Shown here: positions 26,423 to 40,278 of the stretch, piece by piece | How positions within the stretch are numbered: the first letter of the stretch is position 1 | How the letters are laid out: every line of letters begins with the position of its first letter | Source: Gilvimarinus agarilyticus | GTDB taxonomy: Bacteria > Pseudomonadota > Gammaproteobacteria > Pseudomonadales > Cellvibrionaceae | DNA length: 64,000 nt | Assembly: GCF_000832015.1 (NCBI RefSeq) | Contig: NZ_JXCJ01000001.1 | Span: forward strand, 1,017,706-1,081,705 | Direction of reading: 5' to 3' | The notes under the pieces: generated by a model | What the model saw: the letters and a program-made list of their open reading frames with translations, nothing else | What the model was told of the DNA's origin: nothing | The model's database searches: none | Program-made: the position numbers and the translations under genes

Positions 26423-27001
26423 ATGAAACCTGTACCTAGTATTCCGTTATCGCGTTTAAATCACAGCCTGACTCTCACCCATGTTGAGCCACCAGAAATT
26501 CAGATGTCGAGCCCGGCCGACAGGGTGTTTATTGATTTTGATAGCCGCCAGCCGATGGTGTTGGAGCAGGGCGTCAGTGTCGATGACGCCGCCTATTTAA
26601 TGCGCATTACCCACGCCAAAATTAAACTGGTGGTTGATCGCGATAAGAAGCTTTTGGGTATTGTTAGCTTGCGCGATATCGACAGCGTTAAAGTACTTGC
26701 CACGGCCTCCGCCATGGGAATTGCCCGAACCGATTTAACCGTAAAGGACATTATGACGCCAACGGTGCGGCTGCAGGGGATTGATCGCAGGGTATTAAGT
26801 CGCTCCAGCATTGCTGATTTAGTCGAAGCGTTCGAGTTTGAAGGCCAGCGCTTTTTGTTGGTGTTGGATGACGAAGAGCGCATCTGTGGCTTGATCAGCG
26901 CCGATGAAATCGCCCATCGATTGGGGCGCCACCTGGATATCGAGCCCGTCGCTCATAGCTTTAACGAGGTGTTTACCGCTTTGCGTGTCGGGGCGATGTA
27001 A
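26423..27001 (+). CDS. CBS-domain pair protein
   Basis: The 192-residue cytoplasmic protein has two CBS domains (about 45-100 and 105-165). Typical strands are VDDAAYLMRITHAKIKLVVDRDKKLLGIVSLRDI and IADLVEAFEFEGQRFLLVLDDEERICGLISADEI. CBS pairs bind adenosyl nucleotides and act as energy or redox switches for partner proteins. No enzymatic domain is attached, so it may act in trans. ATG 26423 is used because GGAG (26413-26416) lies six bases upstream; an in-frame ATG at 26411 overlaps that site. A second stand-alone CBS gene lies at 60739. Confidence 0.85.
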   Translation: MKPVPSIPLSRLNHSLTLTHVEPPEIQMSSPADRVFIDFDSRQPMVLEQGVSVDDAAYLMRITHAKIKLVVDRDKKLLGIVSLRDIDSVKVLATASAMGIARTDLTVKDIMTPTVRLQGIDRRVLSRSSIADLVEAFEFEGQRFLLVLDDEERICGLISADEIAHRLGRHLDIEPVAHSFNEVFTALRVGAM

Positions 27002-27031
27002 TCTCGGCTAGCGATAGCGTTTAAAATCCCA

Positions 27032-27057
27032 CCGGCGGCCTTTATCTTGGCCGCCGG
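27032..27057. terminator. GC hairpin between the CBS gene and waaA
   Basis: A perfect 9-bp stem, CCGGCGGCC (27032-27040) with GGCCGCCGG (27049-27057), loop TTTATCTT. No clear T run follows, so it may only weakly terminate the CBS transcript before waaA. Confidence 0.55.
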
Positions 27058-27089
27058 CCTCGTTATGCTGAAGGCCTTTATTCTCTGTC

Positions 27090-28379
27090 ATGGCCATCAG
27101 CTACATGCGCGCACTTTATAGTCTTCTGTTTTATCTGCTTTTACCGGTTGTGTTACTGCGTGTGCTGTGGCGCGCGCGGCACAATCGGGCTCATCTGGCA
27201 CGCTTGCGCGAGCGTTTTGGGTACGCGGCCCCCATTACCGGTAAACGCACCCGTATTTGGGTTCATACGGTGTCGGTGGGAGAGTTTTTGGGGGCACTAC
27301 CACTGATTCGTCAGTTGATTGCCCGTCAGGAGACCGAAGTCATTGTCACCTGCACTACGCTTACGGGTTCGGAGCGTATTGTGCAAACGCTGGGCTCCAA
27401 AGTGCACCATTTTTATATGCCCTACGATTTACCGGGCGCACTGCGGCGCTTTATTAAGATTGTCGAGCCGGACTTACTCATTATTATGGAAACCGAGCTG
27501 TGGCCCAATACTCTGGCCGCTTGTAAGGCCCATGGCGTACCGACGGTGTTAATTAATGCGCGCTTGTCGGAACGCTCGGCCCGGGGCTATCGGCGTATCG
27601 GGGGGTTAACCCGGGCCATGTTGTCCCGCTTGTCGGCGGCCGCTGTGCAACATCGCGCCGATGCCGAGCGTTTTGTTGCCCTTGGCTTGGCGGATACTCG
27701 CCTGAGCGTGACGGGTAATATCAAGTTTGATATCGACATTGATGACGAGCAAAAGCAGTTGGCGGTTCGCTTAAAAAATGAGTGGTCTAGCAGTGGACCG
27801 CGTTTGGTGTGGATCGCCGCCAGTACCCACAGCGGCGAAGATGACATTGTGCTGCAGGCGCTGCAACAGCTGCGCGAGCAAGGGGTAACCGCCGAGCAAC
27901 TACTGCTGGTACTGATACCCAGGCACCCGGAGCGTTTCGACTCGGTGGCCAGCTTGTGTCAAAAAGCGGGCTTTAGTGTTACCCGCCGTAGCTCGGGCGA
28001 GGCGCCGGCGCTGTCGACCGATATTTTACTGGGCGACACCATGGGCGAGCAGCAATTAATGTTTGGCGCCGCCGACATGGTGTTTATGGGGGGCTCGCTG
28101 GTTGATGTTGGCGGGCATAATTTTATTGAGGCCGCCGCTTGGGGGCAGCCGCTCATGAGCGGCCCGACGCTCTATAATTTTGCCGAAGTTTCTCGCTTAC
28201 TGCGCGAGGCCGAGGCGCTGGAAATTGTTCACGATGCCACTGAGATGGCGCAGGCCGTTAAGCGCTTTATTGATGATGAGTCTCTGCGGTCCCTTGCTGG
28301 CGCCCGGGCTCAAGAAGTGGCGGAAGAAAACCGTGGCGCACTGGCCCGCACCCGGGAGGTCATTGAAAAGCTGCTGTAA
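27090..28379 (+). CDS. waaA: WaaA (KdtA), Kdo transferase of lipid A synthesis
   Basis: The 429-residue inner-membrane glycosyltransferase adds Kdo sugar(s) from CMP-Kdo to lipid IVA, the first core-LPS step. It begins with a membrane helix (YSLLFYLLLPVVLLRVLW). Conserved motifs are WVHTVSVGEFLGALPLI, TCTTLTGSERI, LLIIMETELWPN and, in the C-terminal half, GGSLVDVGGHNFIEAAAWGQPLMSGP. A second ATG at 27105 (MRALYSLL) fits many homologs slightly better than 27090, and neither has a strong ribosome site. A very strong hairpin terminator follows. Confidence 0.95.
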   Translation: MAISYMRALYSLLFYLLLPVVLLRVLWRARHNRAHLARLRERFGYAAPITGKRTRIWVHTVSVGEFLGALPLIRQLIARQETEVIVTCTTLTGSERIVQTLGSKVHHFYMPYDLPGALRRFIKIVEPDLLIIMETELWPNTLAACKAHGVPTVLINARLSERSARGYRRIGGLTRAMLSRLSAAAVQHRADAERFVALGLADTRLSVTGNIKFDIDIDDEQKQLAVRLKNEWSSSGPRLVWIAASTHSGEDDIVLQALQQLREQGVTAEQLLLVLIPRHPERFDSVASLCQKAGFSVTRRSSGEAPALSTDILLGDTMGEQQLMFGAADMVFMGGSLVDVGGHNFIEAAAWGQPLMSGPTLYNFAEVSRLLREAEALEIVHDATEMAQAVKRFIDDESLRSLAGARAQEVAEENRGALARTREVIEKLL

Positions 28380-28389
28380 ACGGCGGTGA

Positions 28390-28435
28390 GTAAGCACAAA
28401 AAAAGCAGCCCGAGGGCTGCTTTTTTTGTGCTTAC
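28390..28435. terminator. Strong bidirectional terminator between waaA and tolC
   Basis: A perfect 22-bp stem pairs 28390-28411 with 28414-28435: GTAAGCAC, seven A, GCAGCCC against GGGCTGC, seven T, GTGCTTAC. Its internal A and T runs make it an intrinsic terminator in both directions, between convergent waaA (ends 28379) and tolC (ends 28454). Confidence 0.93.
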
Positions 28436-28453
28436 TTTTTGTAGCGCTCTGCA

Positions 28454-29839
28454 TTACAGGCCGTAGTCGCTGCGACGCACCATCTCTTGCTGCTTCAAGA
28501 AATCGTCAATGCGCTGTACGTCGGCTGGGGTGAGCATACCGGCCGATTCGCGTAAGCGCGTGTTCTGAATAATATAGTCGTACAGGGCGTTCGAGTAATC
28601 GCGTTGCGCCTGGTACAGCGAGCGCTGTGCCAGCAACACCTCTACCAGGTTACGAGTACCGACTTCAAAACCCGATTGTGTTGCTTTTACGGCGCTTTGG
28701 TTAGAGATAATGGCTTGGTAGCGTGCTTTTACCCGAGCTACGCCAGTCTCTACCGCCAGATGGAGCGAACGGGTGTCCTGAATTACGTTGCGCTGTAATA
28801 AGTTGAATTGCTCGCGCGCCTGCATGGATTGGGCGAGCGCCTGACGGCGTACGCCAGAGGTGCGCAAGCCGCTAAACAGTGGAACGCTCAGTTGAATGCT
28901 GGCTGAATAGCCTTCGCGCTCGTAATCATCAATGAGAGCATCGGCTCCATTTTTGTTTTCAGCGTCGGTCTCGGTGTATCCGGCCTGCGCGCTTAAGGTT
29001 GGGTAGTGGCCGGCTTTGGCGGCCGAGGCGCGGCGCTCTGCCGCTACCGCGCCTTCGCCAGCGGCTTTGAGCGAGAAGTTATTTTCCAGCGCAAACTCCA
29101 CCCAGGCGTGACGCTCGGCGGGCTCGGGGGCCACTACCGGAAAGTCTTCATCCAGTGGCGCAATGGCGTCGTGCGTGCGGCCGGTGAGTACCTCGAGCGC
29201 TTCAAAGCTAATGCCTAGTTGGCCGCGGCCTTCAAGTGTGGCCGCAGTGGCGCTGTCGTAGGCGGCCTGGGCATCGTGCACATCGGTGATGGGTGTTAAG
29301 CCTACTTCAAAACGCTGTTTGGTTTGCTCTAACTGTTGCTCCAGGGCTTTTTCTTCGGCGATGTTGGCTTGCAGGTTATCGACCGCGCGCAGCACATTAA
29401 AGTAAGCCTCGGCGACCCGCACAATTAAGCTTTGCTCATCGGCTGAGTACTGGGCAACGGCTTGTTCGCTCAGGGCAGCCCCTTGCTTGTAGGTGTACCA
29501 GGCACTCATATCGATCAGTGCTTGGCTCAGGTTAAGCCCCCAGCTGGTTTGCTCGCCGTCGATCTCCAGGTCGACTCCGTTCAGTGGTTGGCCGTCGCGG
29601 GTGTTGTAAACAGTCTCATTGTTGGAGATGGTGTAGCTGCCGTCGGCACTCAGTTGCGGTAACAGCGCGGCGCGATTAATGGTGCTGTTCTCCAGCCCCG
29701 CCTGATAGGCGGCGAAATCGGCTTTAAGCTGTGGGTCGTTTTCCAGCGCCATTTGGTAAATTTCTAAAATTGAATTTGCCTGAGCACTGCCGCTGCATGC
29801 GATTAGAGCGGCTAAGAGATAACGTTTGGTATTCTTCAT
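28454..29839 (-). CDS. tolC: TolC-family outer-membrane efflux/secretion channel
   Basis: The 461-residue product has a signal peptide (cleavage near AQANSIL) and the TolC fold with two internal repeats of helical barrel. Signatures are ILEIYQMALENDPQLKAD, INRAALLPQLSADGSY and, in the second repeat, VEVLLAQRSLYQAQRDYSNALYDYI. It forms the trimeric exit duct for tripartite efflux pumps and type I secretion. ATG 29839 is used (GGAAG seven bases upstream); an open frame extends to 30178 but has no family character. Divergence from the nudF-parE block is as in E. coli, where the chromosomal tolC is also beside nudF. Confidence 0.93.
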   Translation of the reverse strand: MKNTKRYLLAALIACSGSAQANSILEIYQMALENDPQLKADFAAYQAGLENSTINRAALLPQLSADGSYTISNNETVYNTRDGQPLNGVDLEIDGEQTSWGLNLSQALIDMSAWYTYKQGAALSEQAVAQYSADEQSLIVRVAEAYFNVLRAVDNLQANIAEEKALEQQLEQTKQRFEVGLTPITDVHDAQAAYDSATAATLEGRGQLGISFEALEVLTGRTHDAIAPLDEDFPVVAPEPAERHAWVEFALENNFSLKAAGEGAVAAERRASAAKAGHYPTLSAQAGYTETDAENKNGADALIDDYEREGYSASIQLSVPLFSGLRTSGVRRQALAQSMQAREQFNLLQRNVIQDTRSLHLAVETGVARVKARYQAIISNQSAVKATQSGFEVGTRNLVEVLLAQRSLYQAQRDYSNALYDYIIQNTRLRESAGMLTPADVQRIDDFLKQQEMVRRSDYGL

Positions 29840-30151
29840 TTGGTCTTCCAGTTCGTCGTGCGTCCGTAAAAAGAGCGAGTGGTTTGCCACATTTCCCTGG
29901 CCTGTTAGTTGCCAGTTGCTACTGGGACTGTGTAAATCGCTTAACAGGTCTGTGTGTGACGCGCCAACGGCTGCGATGGATGCAGTGTCGGGCCAAGCCG
30001 ATGTTGTACGCGTTATTTCAGGTCTGAGTTTAGCGGTTTGTCTGCGCAAGGTACAGATGAATAATCGTTCATTTTGTTCCGGTTGGGTAAAAAACCGTAA
30101 AAACCACGGCTTTACAGTCTCGCGTGAGTTCTCTAGACTGCGAATCTTTCT
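29840..30151. promoter_or_regulatory. tolC / thiamine-operon divergent control region
   Basis: This stretch of about 310 bases between the tolC start and the TPP riboswitch holds no supported gene and must contain the promoters for both directions. I could not assign clear -35/-10 pairs or operators. Frames crossing it on the minus strand are upstream extensions of tolC. Confidence 0.45.
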
Positions 30152-30240
30152 TGTCGGGGTGCAGTTTTGCGTAAGCAAAATAGCTGAGAGAGTCCCGTCG
30201 ACCTGATCCGGTTAGTACCGGCGTAGGGAACGAGAGCACG
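30152..30240 (+). ncRNA. TPP riboswitch (THI element)
   Basis: The conserved thiamine-pyrophosphate aptamer is clear. GGGGTGC (30156-30162) is followed by a variable stem TTTTGC-GTAA-GCAAAA and then GCTGAGAGAG. The invariant block TCCCGTCGACCTGATCCGGT continues into TAGTACCGGCGTAGGGAACG. It precedes thiD-thiC and should repress them when TPP is plentiful. The first ATG after it (30246) belongs to a short ORF rather than to thiD. Confidence 0.96.
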
Positions 30241-30394
30241 TCAAAATGAAAGTCACTTCTATGGTATCTCTGGCACTGTTCAGTGCCGATGTCGCGCAAG
30301 CGCTGGGCGTAAATCGTCTGGTGGCGTTGTTGCGTGCTGAGTTGCGTGCCGACTTTTATGGCTCTACTCCTACGTTTATTTTGTGGAGCCCTAG

Positions 30395-33149
<2,755 letters not shown>

Positions 33150-33190
33150 ACCGGCGGGTAAATTACCCCGCCCGATTTTGGATGAGGTAA

Positions 33191-33880
33191 ATGACACAGC
33201 GACCCCAAAGCGATGACAACCGGCTAAACAACACAGACCCACAAGGTGCTGCGCCCGACTTTGCCCGCGACGATGTCGAGGTGCTGGGGCGGCGCGAGCT
33301 GTATCGCGGTTTTTTTCGCGCCGAAGAAGTTCAGCTGCGCCATCGTTTGTTTCGCACGGGCGAGTGGTCTACGGCTATGAAGCGTGAAATCCTCTATCGC
33401 GGTGAAGCGGTGGGGGTGGTGTTGTACGACCCCGCACGGGATGAGGTCGCGCTGGTTGAGCAGTTTCGCCTCGGGGCGCTGGACGAACCTGGTGGCCCCT
33501 GGCGTCTGGAAATGGTGGCGGGGATGCTCGAGCCGGGCGAGACGCCGCAAGAAGTAGCCCGCCGCGAGCTGGTAGAAGAAGCCGGCATCGAGCAAGTCGA
33601 ACTGAGTTATATCGGCAACTATTTAGCCAGCCCCGGTGGCTGCGATGAAAAACTGCACCTGTACTGTGGGTTATGCGATTTAGCCCAGGTGAGAGGGATT
33701 TACGGCCTGCCCGAGGAGCACGAAGATATCAAAGTTCACGTGCTGCCGGCTGAAGAGGTATTCGCCGAGTTGTATACCGGGCGCTGTAATAACCCCGCCG
33801 CGCTGATTGGCTTACAGTGGTTGCAATTAAATCGCGAGCGCTTGCGCGCCGCGCATCAGCCGCAGGCGGGCAACCCATGA
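33191..33880 (+). CDS. nudF: NudF, ADP-ribose pyrophosphatase
   Basis: The 229-residue Nudix hydrolase cleaves ADP-ribose to AMP and ribose 5-phosphate. The Nudix box is complete (GMLEPGETPQEVARREL followed by VEEAGI), and the ADPRase-type LEMVAG before it and SPGGCDEKLHLYCG after it identify NudF. It begins the nudF-yqiB-cpdA-yqiA-parE series known from E. coli and overlaps yqiB by four bases. An N-terminal extension of about 30 residues is polar. Confidence 0.94.
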   Translation: MTQRPQSDDNRLNNTDPQGAAPDFARDDVEVLGRRELYRGFFRAEEVQLRHRLFRTGEWSTAMKREILYRGEAVGVVLYDPARDEVALVEQFRLGALDEPGGPWRLEMVAGMLEPGETPQEVARRELVEEAGIEQVELSYIGNYLASPGGCDEKLHLYCGLCDLAQVRGIYGLPEEHEDIKVHVLPAEEVFAELYTGRCNNPAALIGLQWLQLNRERLRAAHQPQAGNP

Positions 33881-34341
33881 AGCAGGCCCTGAAGAAAGAT
33901 CGCTACAAGGTTAACTTCCCGCTGCAAATGGCCCAGTGCGAAGCTAATTATTTGCTGTTAAGCAAGCTAACGCCTGGCCTGGCTGCACGCGATGTTTGGC
34001 AGTTTGCCGTCGAGCGAGCGGGCAAAAGCTGGGAGATGTCGATCGAGATTACCGAGCGCATGCGCTACACCACCACCGTGCGCGTGGCCCGTCACGACGC
34101 TCGCGATACCAGCTGGCTGCAAGCGCCGCAACTGACTGTACGTATGTACCACGATGCCGAGCTGGCCGAGGTACTTGCCTGGGAGGGGCACCGCCGCCTA
34201 CAGGTGCGCTATAACTACCCCAACCGGGACATGTATCAAGTGGACGAGAAAGCACAATTTAACCGCTTTTTGGGCGAGTGGTTGACCCACTGCCTGCAAC
34301 ACGGGCACTCACTCGCGGATGTTTCGCTGCCGGTTAAATAA
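33877..34341 (+). CDS. yqiB: YqiB, DUF1249 family protein
   Basis: The 154-residue cytoplasmic protein is DUF1249: FPLQMAQCEANYLLLSKLTPGL at the N-terminus, then EITERMRYTTTVRVA and NRDMYQVDEKAQFNRFLGEWLTHCL near the end. Its function is not established. The ATG at 33877 overlaps the nudF stop (ATGA), matching the conserved E. coli order; a start 60 bases earlier lies inside nudF and is not used. Confidence 0.9.
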   Translation: MKQALKKDRYKVNFPLQMAQCEANYLLLSKLTPGLAARDVWQFAVERAGKSWEMSIEITERMRYTTTVRVARHDARDTSWLQAPQLTVRMYHDAELAEVLAWEGHRRLQVRYNYPNRDMYQVDEKAQFNRFLGEWLTHCLQHGHSLADVSLPVK

Positions 34342-34545
34342 TGACCTCGCCATTGGCGCTTTTGGGCGTCAGTTTGGGTGGCGCCTCAATTTGCAAATCG
34401 AAACCGTAAAAAATCCTTAAAAAAATGGGCGGGCGGTCAAACTTTGTCCGGTTAGTGGCCCCGAGGGGCTGGCGTGCACCGGCATAAGCGTTTATCGTAA
34501 TTGGCTATACGGCGAATGGTTACGATTTAAGGATTTGCAAACGCT

Positions 34546-35370
34546 ATGGTGCCCACAGCATCACCGGAAAAAGCCCCAGGCGCGCCCGCCCGGCTTATTC
34601 AGATTACCGATACCCACCTCGGCCCCGCCGACGGTGAAACTTTGTTGGGCCTAAACACCGACCAAAGCCTGGCCGATGTGCTGTCGCTTATCGAGTCGGA
34701 GCAGGCTGAAGTCGATGCCGTGGTGTGCACGGGTGATGTGGCCAGTAACCCCGAGCAGAGCTGTTACCTGCGCTATATCGATACCATGCATGAGTTTTTT
34801 GATTGCCCTTTAGGCTGGTTGCCGGGCAATCACGATATCCCCTCTGTCATGCAGCAAGTGCGCCACCCGCATCCCCCCGCGCTGCGCACCATGAGAGTGG
34901 GTGGCTGGCTGCTGGTGTTGCTCGACTCGAGTGTGGCCGGCCACGTGCACGGTGCCTTTAGTGAGGCTGAATTAGCGTTTTTACGTGAGACGCTCGACGA
35001 CAACCCCGCCTCGCCCACATTAGTCATGCTGCACCACCAGCCCGTGCAGGTGGGCAGCGACTGGATAGATCAGTACCAAGTGCGCAACCACGAGGCATTC
35101 TTTGCCATTGTTGACGAGCACCCACAGGTTAAAGCCATCAGTTGGGGCCATGTGCATCAATCATTTGAGCTAAAGCGGGGCGCGCAGATGCTGTTTGCCA
35201 CCCCCTCGACTTGTGTACAATTCAAGCCCGGATGCGATGACTTTACTGTGGATACCTCGATGCCCGGTTATCGCTGGTTTGACTTGTACCCCGATGGTCG
35301 TCTGGCGACCGGAGTCTCTCGGGTCACCGGAAAAGACTATCGTATTGACTATCGCTCGGCCGGCTACTGA
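34546..35370 (+). CDS. cpdA: CpdA, 3',5'-cyclic AMP phosphodiesterase
   Basis: The 274-residue metallophosphoesterase hydrolyses cAMP. The class III metal-site motifs run in order: QITDTHLG, CTGDVASNPE, WLPGNHD, LHHQPVQVG and ISWGHVHQ, with the last near residue 205. The protein is cytoplasmic, with no signal peptide. About 200 bases separate it from yqiB, so it may have its own promoter; the ribosome site is weak. Position between yqiB and yqiA matches E. coli. Confidence 0.94.
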   Translation: MVPTASPEKAPGAPARLIQITDTHLGPADGETLLGLNTDQSLADVLSLIESEQAEVDAVVCTGDVASNPEQSCYLRYIDTMHEFFDCPLGWLPGNHDIPSVMQQVRHPHPPALRTMRVGGWLLVLLDSSVAGHVHGAFSEAELAFLRETLDDNPASPTLVMLHHQPVQVGSDWIDQYQVRNHEAFFAIVDEHPQVKAISWGHVHQSFELKRGAQMLFATPSTCVQFKPGCDDFTVDTSMPGYRWFDLYPDGRLATGVSRVTGKDYRIDYRSAGY

Positions 35371-35405
35371 TACTGCGTTTGCCGGCCTGAACAGGACACG
35401 GCACT

Positions 35406-37960
<2,555 letters not shown>

Positions 37961-38045
37961 CATATATCTCTGGAGCGAAGGTATTACTCTGCCCAATTGA
38001 GGCTGCCACGCACGTAACATTAAACTGACAAACAGGAAAATAACA

Positions 38046-38750
38046 ATGCCTACAGAACCTAGCGTGGGGCAATGGCTGCAGCAACAACGGAATATTTTAT
38101 GGCTGGCGGGCGCATTGCTTGTGGCATCTTGTGAGCGTAATGAGTCGGTTGATAATGCGGGTAACGCATCGCCTGATATTGCCGCAGAAGAGTACGTTGC
38201 GCCCGATCCGGGTTTTATAAAAAACCCAGGCTTTAGCCGCGAAGGCGGGGATATTGCCGAGTGGTCAATGATCCAGCACGCCGGCGAGAAGTCGTTTGAC
38301 TATACGACTGAAGCGGGTGTGCTTACCATTACTCGCACCGACATCCAGCCGTGGGGAATGATACGTCAGAGTTTGGATCGTAAGGACACCAAACCCCTGC
38401 AGGGTAAAACTCTGGAGTTTTCGGCTGAGCTATCGGCGTCGTTAAACGATGAGTTTGGCGCGGCGCTAGACCCCTCCGGGCTACGGGTTAGGATTAAAGG
38501 TGTAAAACGAGGCTCACCGGCTATGCTGGGTACGGCGATTTTACTTACCGACGACCAAGCGATTGCGGGCACTAAAGGGGATCTTCCTTGGCAACGTTAT
38601 GCCCTGCAGTTTAAGGTGCCAGCCGAAACCGAGGCCAGCAACCTTTCTATAGAGCTGAGCGTGATGTTGGCTTCGGGTGGCTCGATCGCGGTACGGGGAC
38701 CGGCGCTGCAAGAGGTGGCTGCTACCGGAGACATCACCTCCGGACAGTAA
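38046..38750 (+). CDS. Lipoprotein with a jelly-roll-like domain
   Basis: The 234-residue product has a long basic/polar start, a hydrophobic stretch and a lipobox-like LLVASC (Cys about 30), followed by an acidic linker. The rest (about 55-225) resembles a beta-sandwich of the CBM4/9 (carbohydrate-binding-like) type: NPGFSREGGDIAEWSMIQ, SLDRKDTKPLQGKTLEFSAELSA, WQRYALQFKVP and a late SIAVRGPALQE. This assignment rests on pattern only. It lies 85 bases after parE and faces the next, convergent gene. The ligand is unknown. Confidence 0.65.
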   Translation: MPTEPSVGQWLQQQRNILWLAGALLVASCERNESVDNAGNASPDIAAEEYVAPDPGFIKNPGFSREGGDIAEWSMIQHAGEKSFDYTTEAGVLTITRTDIQPWGMIRQSLDRKDTKPLQGKTLEFSAELSASLNDEFGAALDPSGLRVRIKGVKRGSPAMLGTAILLTDDQAIAGTKGDLPWQRYALQFKVPAETEASNLSIELSVMLASGGSIAVRGPALQEVAATGDITSGQ

Positions 38751-38838
38751 TAAATGCGCAAACGGGCGAGCCTGCTGTCTAAGCGGTGCTCGTTCTTACA
38801 AAACTATCGCGCCTGAATGCAAAGTTTACAGGCTGTTA

Positions 38839-39303
38839 TTACATCTCTTGGGCGCGTACAGCTTCTCTCGCCAGCAGCTTTGCGTTGCTTCTTTCGATAT
38901 TTAGCAGTTGATCCAGGGTGCGTCTGCTGGAGTCACACTCGGCTCGCTCGTGAAGATGGACGTACAGATCGAGCAGTTGTTCGTGAATGTTGCTAATTTC
39001 GGCACAAATTTGCTCACAATCGAGGTTTTTAAAGTCTGTCTCACGTGGGTCACGCAAGGTGATTGGGTGCCGGTCGGTGTAAGCGTAGAACCACGTGTTT
39101 AATGGCCCCAGCTTTTCCCGTTCGCGAAAAAAACTCAGGGTATCGGCCAGTTTCTTCTCGTGTTCCGCGAGATAATTTAATAGCAGTTGCTCTCGCTCTG
39201 GCGCGCCGTCGTCGGCGCAGTTGCTCAAGTGTTCGGCCAGCCCTTTATGGTACTGCTCGATGGCTGATAGTAGATCATCCATCGTTTTGGGTAACATTGC
39301 CAT
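38839..39303 (-). CDS. Helical protein of unknown function (possible ferritin-like bundle)
   Basis: The 154-residue protein is almost wholly helical: four amphipathic stretches (about 5-28, 35-62, 92-117 and 125-152) with a break at FYAYTDRHPITLRDP. Its histidine- and glutamate-rich helices (HKGLAEHL, LAEHEKKLADTL, HEQLLDLYVHLHERAE) recall metal-binding four-helix bundles such as hemerythrin/ferritin-like proteins, but the canonical ligand spacing is not certain. The start has GGAG six bases upstream. It stands alone on the minus strand. Family not recognised. Confidence 0.68.
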   Translation of the reverse strand: MAMLPKTMDDLLSAIEQYHKGLAEHLSNCADDGAPEREQLLLNYLAEHEKKLADTLSFFREREKLGPLNTWFYAYTDRHPITLRDPRETDFKNLDCEQICAEISNIHEQLLDLYVHLHERAECDSSRRTLDQLLNIERSNAKLLAREAVRAQEM

Positions 39304-39566
39304 AGTGTCTCCTTTACTTGCGATTGGCTAGGATATGCCGCTCAGCGAGATTCGCCGGTGGCGCGCCTGACAGAGGATTAAGCAGGATCGATGCCAGTGG
39401 TTGGACACCCCCCTGTGTACGCCGCGCCGCCCGGGTGCGGCAAATAACCACAAAACGTGATCGGCCTGTGATACTTCTGTGAGGAATTAGCGTTCAGCTC
39501 CCGGGACAATGGTTAATAGCGGCGTAGCAGCCGCACTTTGTAACCATGTGGAATAGGGAGCACACC

Positions 39567-40268
39567 ATGAAAACATTATCTGTACTGGCGGGAGCTGTGA
39601 TGTTTGCCGCCAGCGGCGCGCACAGCGCCGAATATACCGTTGAAATTCAGAACTTAACCCGCAGCACACTTTTTACGCCGTTGTTGGTTGCGGCGCATCC
39701 CGCCGACAGTCACCTGTTTACTGTTGGCGGCGAGGCCTCGCTGGCACTGCAGGCCATGGCCGAGGGCGGTGACATCGAGCCGCTTAACGGCGAACTTGAC
39801 GCGCTGGGAGCACTCAGCGTTGCCAACCCCGCCGGCGGCCTGTTAATGCCGGGTGAGGCGACGAGCGCTACGCTAAACAACGATGACAGCCCCGCGAATA
39901 CGCACCTATCGTTGGTCGCTATGCTGCTGCCCACTAACGATGGTTTTGTCGGGCTCGACAGTTTGCCGCTGCCCACCGAGCCGGGCACCTACCAATATCA
40001 GTTGCAGGCTTACGACGCTGGTACCGAGGCAAACGATGAAGTTCGTGGCAGTGGCATGCCGGGCTCGCCCGGTATGCCTGTACCGCCGCCACTGGAGCCG
40101 TTACTGGGTAGCAACGGCACTGGAGTGCCCGGCGAGGCCGAAGGCTTTGTGCATATCCACCGCGGCGTGCTGGGCGATAACGATCCCGAGGGCGGCGTCA
40201 GTGATATCGACGCGACACGCCACCGCTGGTTAAACCCCGTTGCTCGTCTCACCGTCACTGTCGAGTAA
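39567..40268 (+). CDS. Secreted spondin-domain protein
   Basis: The 233-residue product has a signal peptide (cleavage near AHSAEYT, residue 20) and a Spondin_N-type domain: EYTVEIQNLTRSTLFTPLLVAAH, LSLVAMLLPTNDGFVGLDSLPLP and YQLQAYDAGTEANDE, which is the metal/ligand-loop region. In the middle is a short proline- and glycine-rich loop (GSGMPGSPGMPVPPP). ATG 39567 has GGGAG seven bases upstream. It is followed after 10 bases by a paralog. Spondin domains bind extracellular ligands in animals; their bacterial role is not established. Confidence 0.85.
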   Translation: MKTLSVLAGAVMFAASGAHSAEYTVEIQNLTRSTLFTPLLVAAHPADSHLFTVGGEASLALQAMAEGGDIEPLNGELDALGALSVANPAGGLLMPGEATSATLNNDDSPANTHLSLVAMLLPTNDGFVGLDSLPLPTEPGTYQYQLQAYDAGTEANDEVRGSGMPGSPGMPVPPPLEPLLGSNGTGVPGEAEGFVHIHRGVLGDNDPEGGVSDIDATRHRWLNPVARLTVTVE

Positions 40269-40278
40269 GGAGGCTGTC

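Noticed and set aside
29840-30178. N-terminal extension of tolC
   Set aside because: The extra 113 residues lack family character, while ATG 29839 has a ribosome site and begins a signal peptide.
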